In this document: piece after piece, positions 36,065 through 45,700 of the stretch
How positions within the stretch are numbered: the stretch's first letter is position 1
How the letters are laid out: each line of letters opens with the position of its first letter
Source: Parasediminibacterium sp051861445
GTDB taxonomy: Bacteria; Bacteroidota; Bacteroidia; Chitinophagales; Chitinophagaceae
Assembly: GCA_051861445.1 (NCBI GenBank)
Contig: JBHYCS010000013.1
Coordinates: forward strand, 78,967 to 142,966
Length of the DNA: 64,000 bases
Direction: 5' to 3'
Made by a program: the position numbers and the translations under genes
The notes under the pieces: model-generated
The model's database searches: none
The model's input: only the letters and a program-made list of their open reading frames with translations
What the model was told of the DNA's origin: nothing

Positions 36065-36781
36065 ATGGAAAGCATAATTCATTTAGAAAACATTCAAAAA
36101 GCCTATTTTATGGCTAAAGAGGCAGTACCTGTTTTAAAAGGTATTAGCCTTGATATTTTTAAAAATGAATATGTAGCATTAATGGGGCCAAGTGGTAGTG
36201 GAAAAAGTACATTGATGAACATTTTAGGTTGTTTAGATTCTCCTACAGGTGGAAAATACATACTCAATGGAAAAGATGTAAGTAAAATGCCTGATGACGA
36301 TTTAGCAGAAGTAAGAAATACAGAGATTGGCTTCGTATTTCAACAATTTAATCTTTTACCTAGATTAAGTGCTGCTGAAAATGTGGCTTTACCGTTGGTT
36401 TATGCAGGTATAAACAAAAAAGAAAGAATGGAAAGAGCCATGGAGGCTTTAAAAAAAGTAGGACTAGAAACAAGAAGTCATCATAAAAGTAATGAACTAA
36501 GTGGTGGACAAATTCAGCGTGTTGCAATAGCTAGAGCATTGGTAAATAATCCGGCAATTTTATTGGCCGATGAGCCAACTGGTAATTTAGATAGTAAAAC
36601 ATCGGTTGAAGTAATGGAAATTTTTGGAAAACTACAAGCTGCTGGCAACACTGTTGTATTGGTTACCCATGAAGAAGATATTGCCGCTTATGCACATAGA
36701 GTGGTTCGTTTAAGAGATGGTTTAGTAGAAACAGATACCACAAAATCGCACAACCATTCAACTGATATGGTTGCACATTAA
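36065..36781 (+). CDS. ABC transporter ATPase of the LolD/MacB family
   Basis: 238 residues. Walker A GPSGSGKST (41-49), Q-loop in FVFQQFNLLPRL, signature LSGGQIQRVAIARAL, Walker B ILLADEPTGNLD, switch His in LVTHEED, and a His-rich tail (KSHNHSTDMVAH). This family powers FtsX-type permeases in lipoprotein release, antibiotic export or cell division. No permease lies next to it, so the partner must be encoded elsewhere. It starts 42 bp after gatC and has its own terminator. Confidence 0.92.
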   Translation: MESIIHLENIQKAYFMAKEAVPVLKGISLDIFKNEYVALMGPSGSGKSTLMNILGCLDSPTGGKYILNGKDVSKMPDDDLAEVRNTEIGFVFQQFNLLPRLSAAENVALPLVYAGINKKERMERAMEALKKVGLETRSHHKSNELSGGQIQRVAIARALVNNPAILLADEPTGNLDSKTSVEVMEIFGKLQAAGNTVVLVTHEEDIAAYAHRVVRLRDGLVETDTTKSHNHSTDMVAH

Positions 36782-36809
36782 ATTTTCACTTACAAACTAA
36801 ATTATATTT

Positions 36810-36833
36810 AAGAGGGCAATGCTCTCTTTTTTA
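36810..36833 (+). terminator. intrinsic terminator after the LolD-like gene
   Basis: 8-bp stem with one G-T pair, AAGAGGGC / GCTCTCTT, 3-nt loop, then TTTTTT. Confidence 0.75.
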
Positions 36834-36938
36834 GTTTTAGTAACAGTAAAATGGATATTTACAAGGTGCTGAACTATTCTAAGAAAAAGTTGTTCTAAAA
36901 CTACAGGTTTTCGTTTAACCCATATCCAAAAAACAACA

Positions 36939-37499
36939 ATGGCATTTAAGATATATACAAAAACAGGTGATCTTGGAAAAACATCATTAATTGGTGGCAC
37001 CAAAGTTTCTAAAAGTCACATTAGAATAGATACTTATGGCACCGTTGATGAATTGAATGCTTGCATAGGCATGTTGAACGATCAATTTTCACATGCAAAA
37101 AGCAATGCTACTTTAAAAGAAATTCAAGATAGATTATTTACAATTGGTTCCTCGCTAGCTTGTGATCCTGAAAAAGAGCCGTTAATGAAAATTCCAGATT
37201 TAAAAGAATCGGATGTTCTTTTTCTAGAATCAGAAATAGATTTAATGAACGAAATATTGCCTCCGATGAAATATTTTGTTTTACCTGGTGGGCATATTGC
37301 TGTATCTACAGCTCATTTGGCAAGATGTGTTTGTAGACGTGCAGAAAGATGCTGTGTACACATGCAAGAGTTAGATTTGTATGTAGAACCTTTGGTAATA
37401 AAGTATTTAAACCGATTGAGCGATTATATTTTTGTTTTAGGAAGGTTTATTGCTCATGAACTAAAAGTAGAAGAAATACCTTGGAAACCAAGAGTGTAA
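36939..37499 (+). CDS. pduO: ATP:cob(I)alamin adenosyltransferase, PduO type
   Basis: 186 residues. The N-terminal ATP motif YTKTGDLGKTSLIGGTKVSK, then SHIRIDTYGTVDELNA, the VLPGG turn and the active-site helix ARCVCRRAERCC are typical of the PduO/MMAB class. It adenosylates reduced cobalamin to make coenzyme B12. The only obvious B12 user in the window is nrdJ at 13.5-16.9 kb, so it probably serves that enzyme. It is the last plus-strand gene before a shared terminator. Confidence 0.94.
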   Translation: MAFKIYTKTGDLGKTSLIGGTKVSKSHIRIDTYGTVDELNACIGMLNDQFSHAKSNATLKEIQDRLFTIGSSLACDPEKEPLMKIPDLKESDVLFLESEIDLMNEILPPMKYFVLPGGHIAVSTAHLARCVCRRAERCCVHMQELDLYVEPLVIKYLNRLSDYIFVLGRFIAHELKVEEIPWKPRV

Positions 37500-37518
37500 T
37501 CTATTATCTATAAAACAG

Positions 37519-37562
37519 AAAATGCCTTAGCACAGCCAAACAACTGAACTAAGGCATTTTTA
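37519..37562. terminator. bidirectional terminator between convergent genes
   Basis: 10-bp stem AATGCCTTAG / CTAAGGCATT (37521-37530 with 37549-37558), 18-nt loop, T-run on the plus side and a short T-run on the minus side. Confidence 0.75.
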
Positions 37563-37576
37563 TTTCGTTGATAATT

Positions 37577-38128
37577 TTATTTTTTATTAATCGTAGCTTC
37601 TGCTAACCACATTAATTCAGACACGAACGTGTGCACAGATTTTTCGAAACTAGCATCTACTAATTGATTATTCTCATCGAATTTTTTATCGATGGTTGGC
37701 ACAACCAACAAATAAGGCGATGCAATTCCAAATAAAGCTGGTACCAACATTAATAAAGATTGTGTGCTTCTTGCTCCACCTAAAGCACCTGTTGAAGCAG
37801 TACATAATCCAAAAACCTTACGAGCTTGTTTTGGATAATGATCGAATAAATTTTTAATATTCGCTGTATATGTGCCATTATATTCTGGAGAAACAATAAT
37901 GAACACATTGGCTGCAAACATTCTTTCTGAGAGTGGTTTTAATTGATCTGGTGTATTTTCTACACTGTTAAAAACAGATTCTAAGTTGTTTAGAGGCCAT
38001 TCTCTTACATCAATTAAACCCACATTTGCTTGTGTATAATGTTGTTGCAGATATTGTTGCAAATATTTTGCTACTCTTATGGTTACGCTTGCTGCTCTTG
38101 GACTACCTGATACAATTTCAATATTCAT
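37577..38128 (-). CDS. NADPH-dependent FMN reductase family protein
   Basis: 183 residues with a flavodoxin-like fold: the phosphate loop GSPRAASVTIRVAKYLQ (8-24), the FMN-binding turn SPEYNGTYTANIKNLFDH and a later GLCTASTGALGGARS loop. Members reduce flavins, quinones or azo dyes with NAD(P)H. It follows a pirin gene on the same strand (47 bp apart), and a similar pirin/redox grouping occurs near 50 kb, which suggests an oxidative or quinone-stress role, though that is inference. Confidence 0.88.
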   Translation of the reverse strand: MNIEIVSGSPRAASVTIRVAKYLQQYLQQHYTQANVGLIDVREWPLNNLESVFNSVENTPDQLKPLSERMFAANVFIIVSPEYNGTYTANIKNLFDHYPKQARKVFGLCTASTGALGGARSTQSLLMLVPALFGIASPYLLVVPTIDKKFDENNQLVDASFEKSVHTFVSELMWLAEATINKK

Positions 38129-38175
38129 TTTTAATAAAAACTTTTAAATAAACAAAGGTTATAATACCTTTTGTA

Positions 38176-38886
38176 TTAGTGATTAATAGGAGTTTCAATA
38201 ACAATAAACTCAGTATTGGGTTCAATGTGTAGGTATATTTCATTGGTTTCCCAAACACCAATTCCATCTCTCGTAAACAAATCAGTTCCTGCAATATTTA
38301 ATTGACCTTGTATTACAAAAATAAATACCGATTTATTGGTTGGGTTTAAGGTATATTTTTCAGTTATTTTTACCGTATAACTACCTAGGCTAATGTGAGC
38401 ATTCTGATTAATCCAACAGTGTTGAGTGCCTTCTTGGTTACTTACTATGGTGGTTAATGTATTTAAACGTTTATCGGCTGGAAAAAATCGCTTTTGATAA
38501 CGTGGTGAAATGTTTTGCAACTTAGGTTCAATCCAAATTTGTAAAAAGTTTACAGTTTCATCGCCTACATTGTATTCTTCATGCTTTAAGCCACTACCTG
38601 CACTCATTATTTGTACCCAATCTTTTTCTACCACCTCACTGTATCCCATATTGTCTTTATGGTTCATTTTACCAGCAAGCATTACACTAATAATTTCCAT
38701 GTTTTGATGTGCATGTAAGCCAAAACCTTTGCCTTGCTCAACAAAATCGTCGTTAAAAACTTTTAACAAGCCAAAACCATTTTTTAATGGATTGGCATAA
38801 GAAGAAAAACTAAAACTAAAATTGCTTTGTAGCCAGCCAATGTCTTTTACACCTCTTTCCGCTGCTCTATATATTTGATGTTTCAT
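38176..38886 (-). CDS. pirin-family protein (YhhW-like)
   Basis: 236 residues, bicupin. The metal ligands of bacterial pirins are in place: H58 and H60 in GFGLHAHQNMEI, H102 and E104 in SAGSGLKHEEYN. Relatives such as E. coli YhhW have quercetin 2,3-dioxygenase activity in vitro; the real substrate is unknown. It is close in build to the pirin at 50536-51255. An FMN reductase gene follows it on the same strand. Confidence 0.92.
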   Translation of the reverse strand: MKHQIYRAAERGVKDIGWLQSNFSFSFSSYANPLKNGFGLLKVFNDDFVEQGKGFGLHAHQNMEIISVMLAGKMNHKDNMGYSEVVEKDWVQIMSAGSGLKHEEYNVGDETVNFLQIWIEPKLQNISPRYQKRFFPADKRLNTLTTIVSNQEGTQHCWINQNAHISLGSYTVKITEKYTLNPTNKSVFIFVIQGQLNIAGTDLFTRDGIGVWETNEIYLHIEPNTEFIVIETPINH

Positions 38887-38931
38887 ATTTGCTATTTGTA
38901 AGTTAAATGTTTGTGTAACAGTGTAGACACA

Positions 38932-38962
38932 AAACTACCCATCTTTTTGTTAGATGGGTAGT
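38932..38962 (-). terminator. intrinsic terminator of the giant surface-protein operon
   Basis: 11-bp perfect stem ACTACCCATCT / AGATGGGTAGT (38934-38944 with 38952-38962) with a T-run on the minus-strand reading, 42 bp beyond the stop of the OmpA-family gene. Confidence 0.8.
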
Positions 38963-39003
38963 CAAAGTTATAACATCGAAATGGCATTATTGTTTACAAC
39001 TAA

Positions 39004-41796
39004 TTATTGCAACTTTTTCAGTTTTACAAAATAAATAACGGTATTGTTTTTCAAATCGTTTACAACACTAATTTCTGTACGTTTTCCTTCTTTGTCTGTA
39101 ATGACCATTAATGCTGAGTTTGGTGGAACAATACCTAAATTTTCTGCATAAAAAATCATTTCATTTTTCTTTTCGCCTGCTTCAATTTTAATATCAAACG
39201 AAATGGCTTTATCTGTTTTTAATGCCTGTTTATACACTACTATTTTTTTATTGAATATTACCGATATACTGTCTTTATCGAACACACCATTATCGTATAA
39301 ATCAATATGAATAGAATCTGACCTCGTTTCTACAAGTACAATTTTACTTGTTGCTCGTTGATTAATCTGAGCAAGTAGCAATCGATCTTTTATTTCATTA
39401 ATAGAATCTAATGTTTCAATTAACTTGTCTTTTTCTTTACTTGTAAGCACTTTATCAGCAACTACCGATGCTTTTTTCGCTGCTAAATCTTTCTTAGCTT
39501 GTTCTCTTTTTTCAGCCAAAGATTTAATAACACTATCATTCATTGCTTTTGCAATACTATCTTTCATCGCCTTTTCTCTAATTTTTGCTCTTCGTTTTTC
39601 CCTAACAATGCTATCTCTAGTTGCTTTTTGTTGCTTTGCTTCTTTTATGCGTAATGCTCGTTCGTATTTTTCAACCGCTTTTTTGGCAATAGCTATTGTA
39701 CGTTCTTTTTCTTTTTTAATTTGCTTCTCTTCTTGTATAATTTTATCAAACGCAGCTTTCTCTTCTCTTTCAGCTTTTCTTTCAGCAGCTAATCTTGTCC
39801 TTCTTTCTGCTCTTGTTTCTTCTACTGGTTTCTCTTCATCAAAAGTAATCTTGCGTTTTCCTTCTCTTATTTCGTTTAAAATTTCATCAATATTTAATTC
39901 CTTACCAGAAGGTGTCCAACGTTTATTTTTATCTTTTGTAACAATTACATCTGCTCGTCTATTGGCTTCTTGCTCTGTCATATTGTATGTAGAATCATCT
40001 TTACATGGCAATACCAAATGATTGTCTACATAGAAATCAATGTTAATTTTTGAAGGCGGAATACCGTTTTTAGCAATGTATTTTTTTACTGCTTGTGCCC
40101 TTGCTTTTGCTAAACGTTTGTTTACGGAAGCCTTACCCTTACAATCGGTGAAAGCAGCTATAACAATATTTAAATCTGGATTATCTTTTACAATTTGAAT
40201 AATGGTGTCTAATGAACTACGTTCTTTATCTTTAATCGACGATTTTGCAAAGTCGAAGTTTACAACCGTTCTAGCAACAGAAGCGGCATTTATCGAATCT
40301 ATCAAATGCTTTCGAAGTGCATTTTCTTGATCTATTTTGAATTGTGTACTATCAAAAACAACAACAGGTGTATCTACTTTAGCAATTGTATCAACAGGTT
40401 TAATACTACTTGTATCAATTGGCTTTAAAGAAATGGACTGAAAAATTTCTAAACAACAAATCGCTTCTCTATCAGAACTAAAGTAGGAAGTATCACCAAT
40501 AGATTGGCTATATTTTTTATAATAAACATCATCTCGAACAGAGTTGAGAGAGGCACCAAGATTTACAGAACTATACCATTTGTTTTTTTCTACAGATCCT
40601 TTGCTTTTAACAATATCTAATCCACCCATTCCAATTTTTCCATTGGTACTGTAAAATAATTCTCCCGTTTCTGTAAAATAAAATGGCGTTGTTTCATCAC
40701 CAGCAGTATTAATACTATCGCCTGCGTTTAAGGCTACGCCAACAGCATTGTAATTTACAAGTGGTGCAATCCAAATATCGTATTTACCAAATCCACCTGG
40801 TTTATTAGATGAGAAAACAAGAAAGCGATTATCGTCTGTAACATACGGTTGTTTAGCATTATATCCTTCAACATTTACAACATCACTCATTTTTATAGGA
40901 GTAGACCAAGCAGAATCTGGATGTATACGTTGTGCGTAATAAATGGCATAACTATTTTTAGCAGGTACATAGGTTTCTTTCCAAGCAGTAAAATAAATAG
41001 TTAGTTGATCTTTTGTAACATGGGAAGCAGCTTTGTCTAACTGAATTCCATTGATAGACAGTGTATTACTATTAGGTTCTTTTAGATTAGTTTGATACAA
41101 TTTTGTAGGATAAGTAATGTCTGTTTTATTACTACTATCAACAGAGGATTGTGTAAAATAAAACGTTGTATCATTCAGTTTTTCTAAACCATAAGTAGAT
41201 CCGATACCTTTACTTAAATCAAGTTTAGATGTTGTAAATAATGCTGGTAAATTGCGTTGATTGATATTGAAATAAGCATTTGCTAATTCAAATTTAGCAA
41301 GCTGTGTATAGGCATCATCAGCTGCATACTCTGTTATAAACTGATTTAGCTGTGTAATAGCTTCTTCAGGTTTGTTATTGGCTCTTAATGTTTCTCCATA
41401 CCAAAGTCTAGTTAAAGAATCAGGTGTTTTTGTAAGGGTCAAATATTGAGCATACAAAGTATCAGCAAGATTGTAGTATTTATATAATCGATACGATTGT
41501 GCTAATTGATAGGTTAAATAAATCGCTTGTTCTCCTTTTGCTTTTTTACCTTTTGCTCTACGAGATGGTTGATATGGCATTGCATAACCATTGGTATAAA
41601 CACCAGTAAGTGCTGCTTTATACAACTGTGCAGCAGCATAATAATTCTGTTCTTTAAATAAAGCATCTGCCCTACGTTGATAGCTTCTACGACTTTGTGC
41701 TTGCACATTTATTACATAAGCACAACAGCAAACACCAATTAAAATGGATGCTTTTGTAAAAAAACGAAAGGGATTATAGTTTATAATCTTGGACAT
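39004..41796 (-). CDS. OmpA-family TPR/PD40 envelope protein with extra C-terminal region
   Basis: 930 residues. Signal segment about 15-34 (ending NVQAQ), TPR-like helices about 38-180 (ADALFKEQNYYAAAQLYKAA), PD40/WD-like beta-strands in the middle (QPYVTDDNRFLVFSSNKPGG), and an OmpA peptidoglycan-binding domain about 505-622 (NFDFAKSSIKDKERSSLDTI; NRRADVIV). Unlike usual members it does not end there: a highly charged Lys/Glu/Arg region about 640-790 and a beta-type domain to the end follow. It is the third gene of an operon with a giant T9SS type-B protein and a PorP/SprF protein; its start overlaps the PorP gene by 16 bp. It probably anchors the surface complex to peptidoglycan. Confidence 0.87.
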   Translation of the reverse strand: MSKIINYNPFRFFTKASILIGVCCCAYVINVQAQSRRSYQRRADALFKEQNYYAAAQLYKAALTGVYTNGYAMPYQPSRRAKGKKAKGEQAIYLTYQLAQSYRLYKYYNLADTLYAQYLTLTKTPDSLTRLWYGETLRANNKPEEAITQLNQFITEYAADDAYTQLAKFELANAYFNINQRNLPALFTTSKLDLSKGIGSTYGLEKLNDTTFYFTQSSVDSSNKTDITYPTKLYQTNLKEPNSNTLSINGIQLDKAASHVTKDQLTIYFTAWKETYVPAKNSYAIYYAQRIHPDSAWSTPIKMSDVVNVEGYNAKQPYVTDDNRFLVFSSNKPGGFGKYDIWIAPLVNYNAVGVALNAGDSINTAGDETTPFYFTETGELFYSTNGKIGMGGLDIVKSKGSVEKNKWYSSVNLGASLNSVRDDVYYKKYSQSIGDTSYFSSDREAICCLEIFQSISLKPIDTSSIKPVDTIAKVDTPVVVFDSTQFKIDQENALRKHLIDSINAASVARTVVNFDFAKSSIKDKERSSLDTIIQIVKDNPDLNIVIAAFTDCKGKASVNKRLAKARAQAVKKYIAKNGIPPSKINIDFYVDNHLVLPCKDDSTYNMTEQEANRRADVIVTKDKNKRWTPSGKELNIDEILNEIREGKRKITFDEEKPVEETRAERRTRLAAERKAEREEKAAFDKIIQEEKQIKKEKERTIAIAKKAVEKYERALRIKEAKQQKATRDSIVREKRRAKIREKAMKDSIAKAMNDSVIKSLAEKREQAKKDLAAKKASVVADKVLTSKEKDKLIETLDSINEIKDRLLLAQINQRATSKIVLVETRSDSIHIDLYDNGVFDKDSISVIFNKKIVVYKQALKTDKAISFDIKIEAGEKKNEMIFYAENLGIVPPNSALMVITDKEGKRTEISVVNDLKNNTVIYFVKLKKLQ

Positions 41797-42770
41797 ATAA
41801 ATTTGGGTTCTGCAATTTTATTTCTACCAATAAAACTCATAGATAACTCGAAACCACCTCTTGAAGAAGTTGCGGCATTTAAACTAGACACATTTACATC
41901 GTAACTTAAACCAATAACAAGTCCGTTAAAATGGATACCAATATTTGGTGCAATAGCATCTTTATATCGATAGGTTGCTCCTAGTATAAAATCTTTATAC
42001 GTATCTAAGCTATAGTTTAGATTAATGCCACCTGCATATTCAGCCGCTGTTCCTTGTTGCATATAAATGGCATGAGGTGTTAAGTCAACTACATCTGTAA
42101 GTTTAAGTTTAAAACCACCATGCATTGTAAAACGCATAGGAACATAGCTTGTAGTTGCTGCTAAAAATTTGTCCTTTGGCTTATTGGGATGATAAACACT
42201 TACGCCAATAAATGGATTTACTGTTTTTGAAGGAGATCTATCATAATACATTAAACCTGCATTTACATCTAATGCAAACGTGGTGGTATTATTAAATACT
42301 TCGTTCGTTGGCAATGTTGGATCGAAACCAAGAATAGGATTAAATTGATTGCCAAATTGAAGTTTTGATTGATTAATACCTCTATTAATAAATCCAGCTT
42401 GAAAACCTGCTGCTAAAATTTTATTTTCACTTAATTGAATTTGATACGAAACAGATGCAGTTACGTTATTATAAAAATAGCCTGCGTCTCCCGCTGTTTG
42501 ATTCATGACCATTAGTCCTGCTCCAAATCCTTTACCAATTGGTATATCGGCTGTAAATCCTTTAGATGAAATGGGTGTAGCTATTGAAGCCCATTGATTT
42601 CTAAAGTTACCAGACACTCGATATTGACCATCTATTACTCCTGTTAATGCAGGATTTAAAAACAAAGGGAATGCATAATACTGCGTAAAATGTGGGTCTA
42701 CTTGAGCCACTATTTTTTTATTGGTAATAAAAACCAATAACGCTGTAAAAATGATAAAGAGTTTCCTCAT
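41781..42770 (-). CDS. type IX secretion system membrane protein, PorP/SprF family
   Basis: 329 residues with a signal peptide (FIIFTALLVFITNKKIVAQ) and the family opening DPHFTQYYAFPLFLNPALTG, followed by an amphipathic beta-barrel pattern to the end (GFELSMSFIG). In F. johnsoniae SprF is needed to put the giant adhesin SprB on the surface, and such genes sit directly after their cargo. Here it lies 21 bp after a giant protein with a type-B sorting domain and overlaps the next OmpA-family gene, so it is probably the dedicated partner of that cargo. Confidence 0.93.
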   Translation of the reverse strand: MRKLFIIFTALLVFITNKKIVAQVDPHFTQYYAFPLFLNPALTGVIDGQYRVSGNFRNQWASIATPISSKGFTADIPIGKGFGAGLMVMNQTAGDAGYFYNNVTASVSYQIQLSENKILAAGFQAGFINRGINQSKLQFGNQFNPILGFDPTLPTNEVFNNTTTFALDVNAGLMYYDRSPSKTVNPFIGVSVYHPNKPKDKFLAATTSYVPMRFTMHGGFKLKLTDVVDLTPHAIYMQQGTAAEYAGGINLNYSLDTYKDFILGATYRYKDAIAPNIGIHFNGLVIGLSYDVNVSSLNAATSSRGGFELSMSFIGRNKIAEPKFICPRL

Positions 42771-42791
42771 ATTGATTTACCTAAACGGTTT

Positions 42792-45700
42792 TTATCTTAA
42801 TAAAGTAAATGTTCCTTTTTTAACCTGTGTAGTTCCATCTGTTAAAACAGCTTCTACAAAGTATACATAAACACCTACAGGTTGTTTCGTTCCTTTATGT
42901 GTTCCATCCCAACCTCTTAATCGATCTGTTGTAACAACTAATTGCTGACCTAATTGGTTGTAAATAGTTAATCGAACAGATTGAATTGTATTTCCATAAA
43001 CTGTAAATACATCGTTTATACCATCATTATTTGGTGTAAAGGAGTTAGGAACATAAATTAAATTCCCAATTGGATTGGTTGTGGTTGCATTTGTTGATGC
43101 AATAACACTTGGCTGACAACTAAATGTGCCAATTGCTTGAACAGAAAAATTAACTGTTTGTAACGGCAATAATCCATTGATAGTTTCAGATAATGCAGTT
43201 GCACCATTTGTAGGAGAACGGAATGTAACACCATTGTCTGTACTAATTAAATACCCCGTAGCATTTGGAACAGCATTCCATTGAAATGTAATACTTACTC
43301 CTGTTATGTTTGTAGCACTTACAGTAGGTGTAGCCAATTGTGGAACTACCGTTATTCTTTGATTAGCAGCTTGTACACCACAACTTGATAAACTATTCGA
43401 AGCTGTTACTGTATAACTAGTTGTTTGTGAAACAGAGGGTATTGTAATACTATTTCCTGTACCCAGCACCGTTGGATTACCAGTTAAAGACCAAGCATAA
43501 TTGATTCCTGATTGAACAGGATTAACGCTTAAAGTAATTGATTGCCCACTACAAATAGAATCTCTTGCAACAGTTATGTTTGGCGTATTGATAGCAGGTA
43601 AAAATTGTACCGATGTTGTAGTTGTTACAGGTGTAGTACAAACCGAATTAGAAACTGAAACAGTATAATTACCACTCGTAGTTACACTAATATTTTGTGT
43701 GGTAGCACCTGTACTCCATAAATAATTTGAGCCTGCATTACCAGCATTTAAAACAACAGAAGTGTTTGCACAAGCAGTTGTAATTGCTGGTAAATTAATT
43801 ACAGGTGGAGCTACAAAACTTACACTTACAGGATTTGATGTAACACTACAATTATTACCATTGGTAACTGTTACGGTATAATTGCCAGCTGTTGTAACAC
43901 TTATCATTTGTGAAGTTGCTCCATTACTCCATAAATATGCAGCTCCTGCATTTCCAGCATCAAGCGTTACAGGAGTAGTTGAACACTCTGTAATGCTTGC
44001 AGGTAAAACAACCACAGGTATAGTGTTTATAACTACATTGGTACTTGCTGTTACTGAACCACAACTATTTGTAGCCATTACAGAATAATTGCCTGCTGTA
44101 TTTACAGTAATACTTGGTGTTGTTGCACCTGTACTCCACAAATAAATTGTTCCACTTGAATTTCCAGGATTAAGTGCTGCTGAATTCCCTAAACAAATGG
44201 ATGTAGTAGCAGGCAAACTAATTGCTACAGGACTATAATAATTTACTTGAACTGATTTTGTAACAGCTGCACATCCATTGGTAGCGGTAACGGTATAGTT
44301 ACCAGAATTATTTACAGTGATGGAAGGTGTAGTTGCACCATTATTCCATAAATAAGTAGTACCTGTAGGATTTATACCGGCATCTAAAACGGTATTTGTA
44401 CCGATACAAGCATCTATGTTTGTAGGTAAATTAACTACAGGAGCTGCTACAAACTGAACGTTAATTTGTTTTGAAACTGTAGAGCAAGCATTAGTGGCCG
44501 TTACCTCATAAATATTAGATTGTGTAACATTGATACTATTAGTAGTTTCTCCAGTATTCCATAAATAATTTACCGATGGATCATTAGGCCCTGCAACAAG
44601 ATTAGCTGGAGTACCAGTACAACTTATTATTGTTGATGGGAGGGTGAGGATTGGAGTTAGTGTATTGTTTACTACGGTAACAGTTGCTGTACCTGTGGCT
44701 CCACAACTATCAGTTACAGTAACAGTGTAAGTTCCTGCTCCTACAGTAATGCTACTATTCGTTGAACCTGTATTCCATGCATAACTTACATTCTTATTTG
44801 ATGTAGCTGTTAATGTGGTTCCACTTGTACCACAAACAGTTAAAATACCATTTATACTAGCAGTTGGTGCTGCATTGTTATTTACTACGGTAACAGTTGC
44901 TGTACCTGTGGCTCCACAACTATCAGTTACAGTAACAGTGTAAGTTCCTGCTCCTACAGTAATGCTACTATTCGTTGAACCTGTATTCCATGCATAACTT
45001 ACATTCTTATTTGATGTAGCTGTTAATGTGGTTCCACTTGTACCACAAACAGTTAAAATACCATTTATACTAGTAGTTGGTGCTGCATTGTTGTTTACTA
45101 CGGTAACAGTTGCTGTACCTGTGGCTCCACAACTATCAGTTACAGTAANNNNNNNNNNNNNNNNNNNNNNNNNNNNNNNNNNNNNNNNNNNNNNNNNNNN
45201 NNNNNNNNNNNNNNNNNNNNNNNNNNNNNNNNNNNNNNNNNNNNNNNNGCTGTTAATGTGGTTCCACTTGTACCACAAACAGTTAAAATACCATTTATAC
45301 TAGCAGTTGGTGCTGCGTTGTTATTTACTACAACAGAATCTGACACAGAACAATTACCATTACTAACAGTAACAATATACTTTCCATCATTAGTAACATT
45401 CAAAGAATTTGATAAAGTAGGATTAGGTAAAGTATTCCAACTAAAGTTAGTTCCTCCAGTACTTGTTGCTACAAGCGTTGCTGTATTTACATTACAAAGT
45501 GTTAAAGAGTTATTTAATACCGCATTTCCGTTATAAGTAATTGATACTGTTGGTGTTGTATTAACAGTTATTCTAACAGTGTCTGTAACTACATTACAAG
45601 TACTATTATTTGTATAAGAACCTGTAACTACGTAATTATAAATACCTGCTGACAAATTTTGTACAGCAATACTATTACCTGTGCCAATTATAACTGGATT

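Noticed and set aside
45140..45303. two separate large genes at the N gap
   Set aside because: The apparent start and end within the N region are artefacts; repeat arithmetic shows a single gene.
44671..45326. 213-bp repeats as a CRISPR array
   Set aside because: Units are long, contiguous, coding and without spacers.
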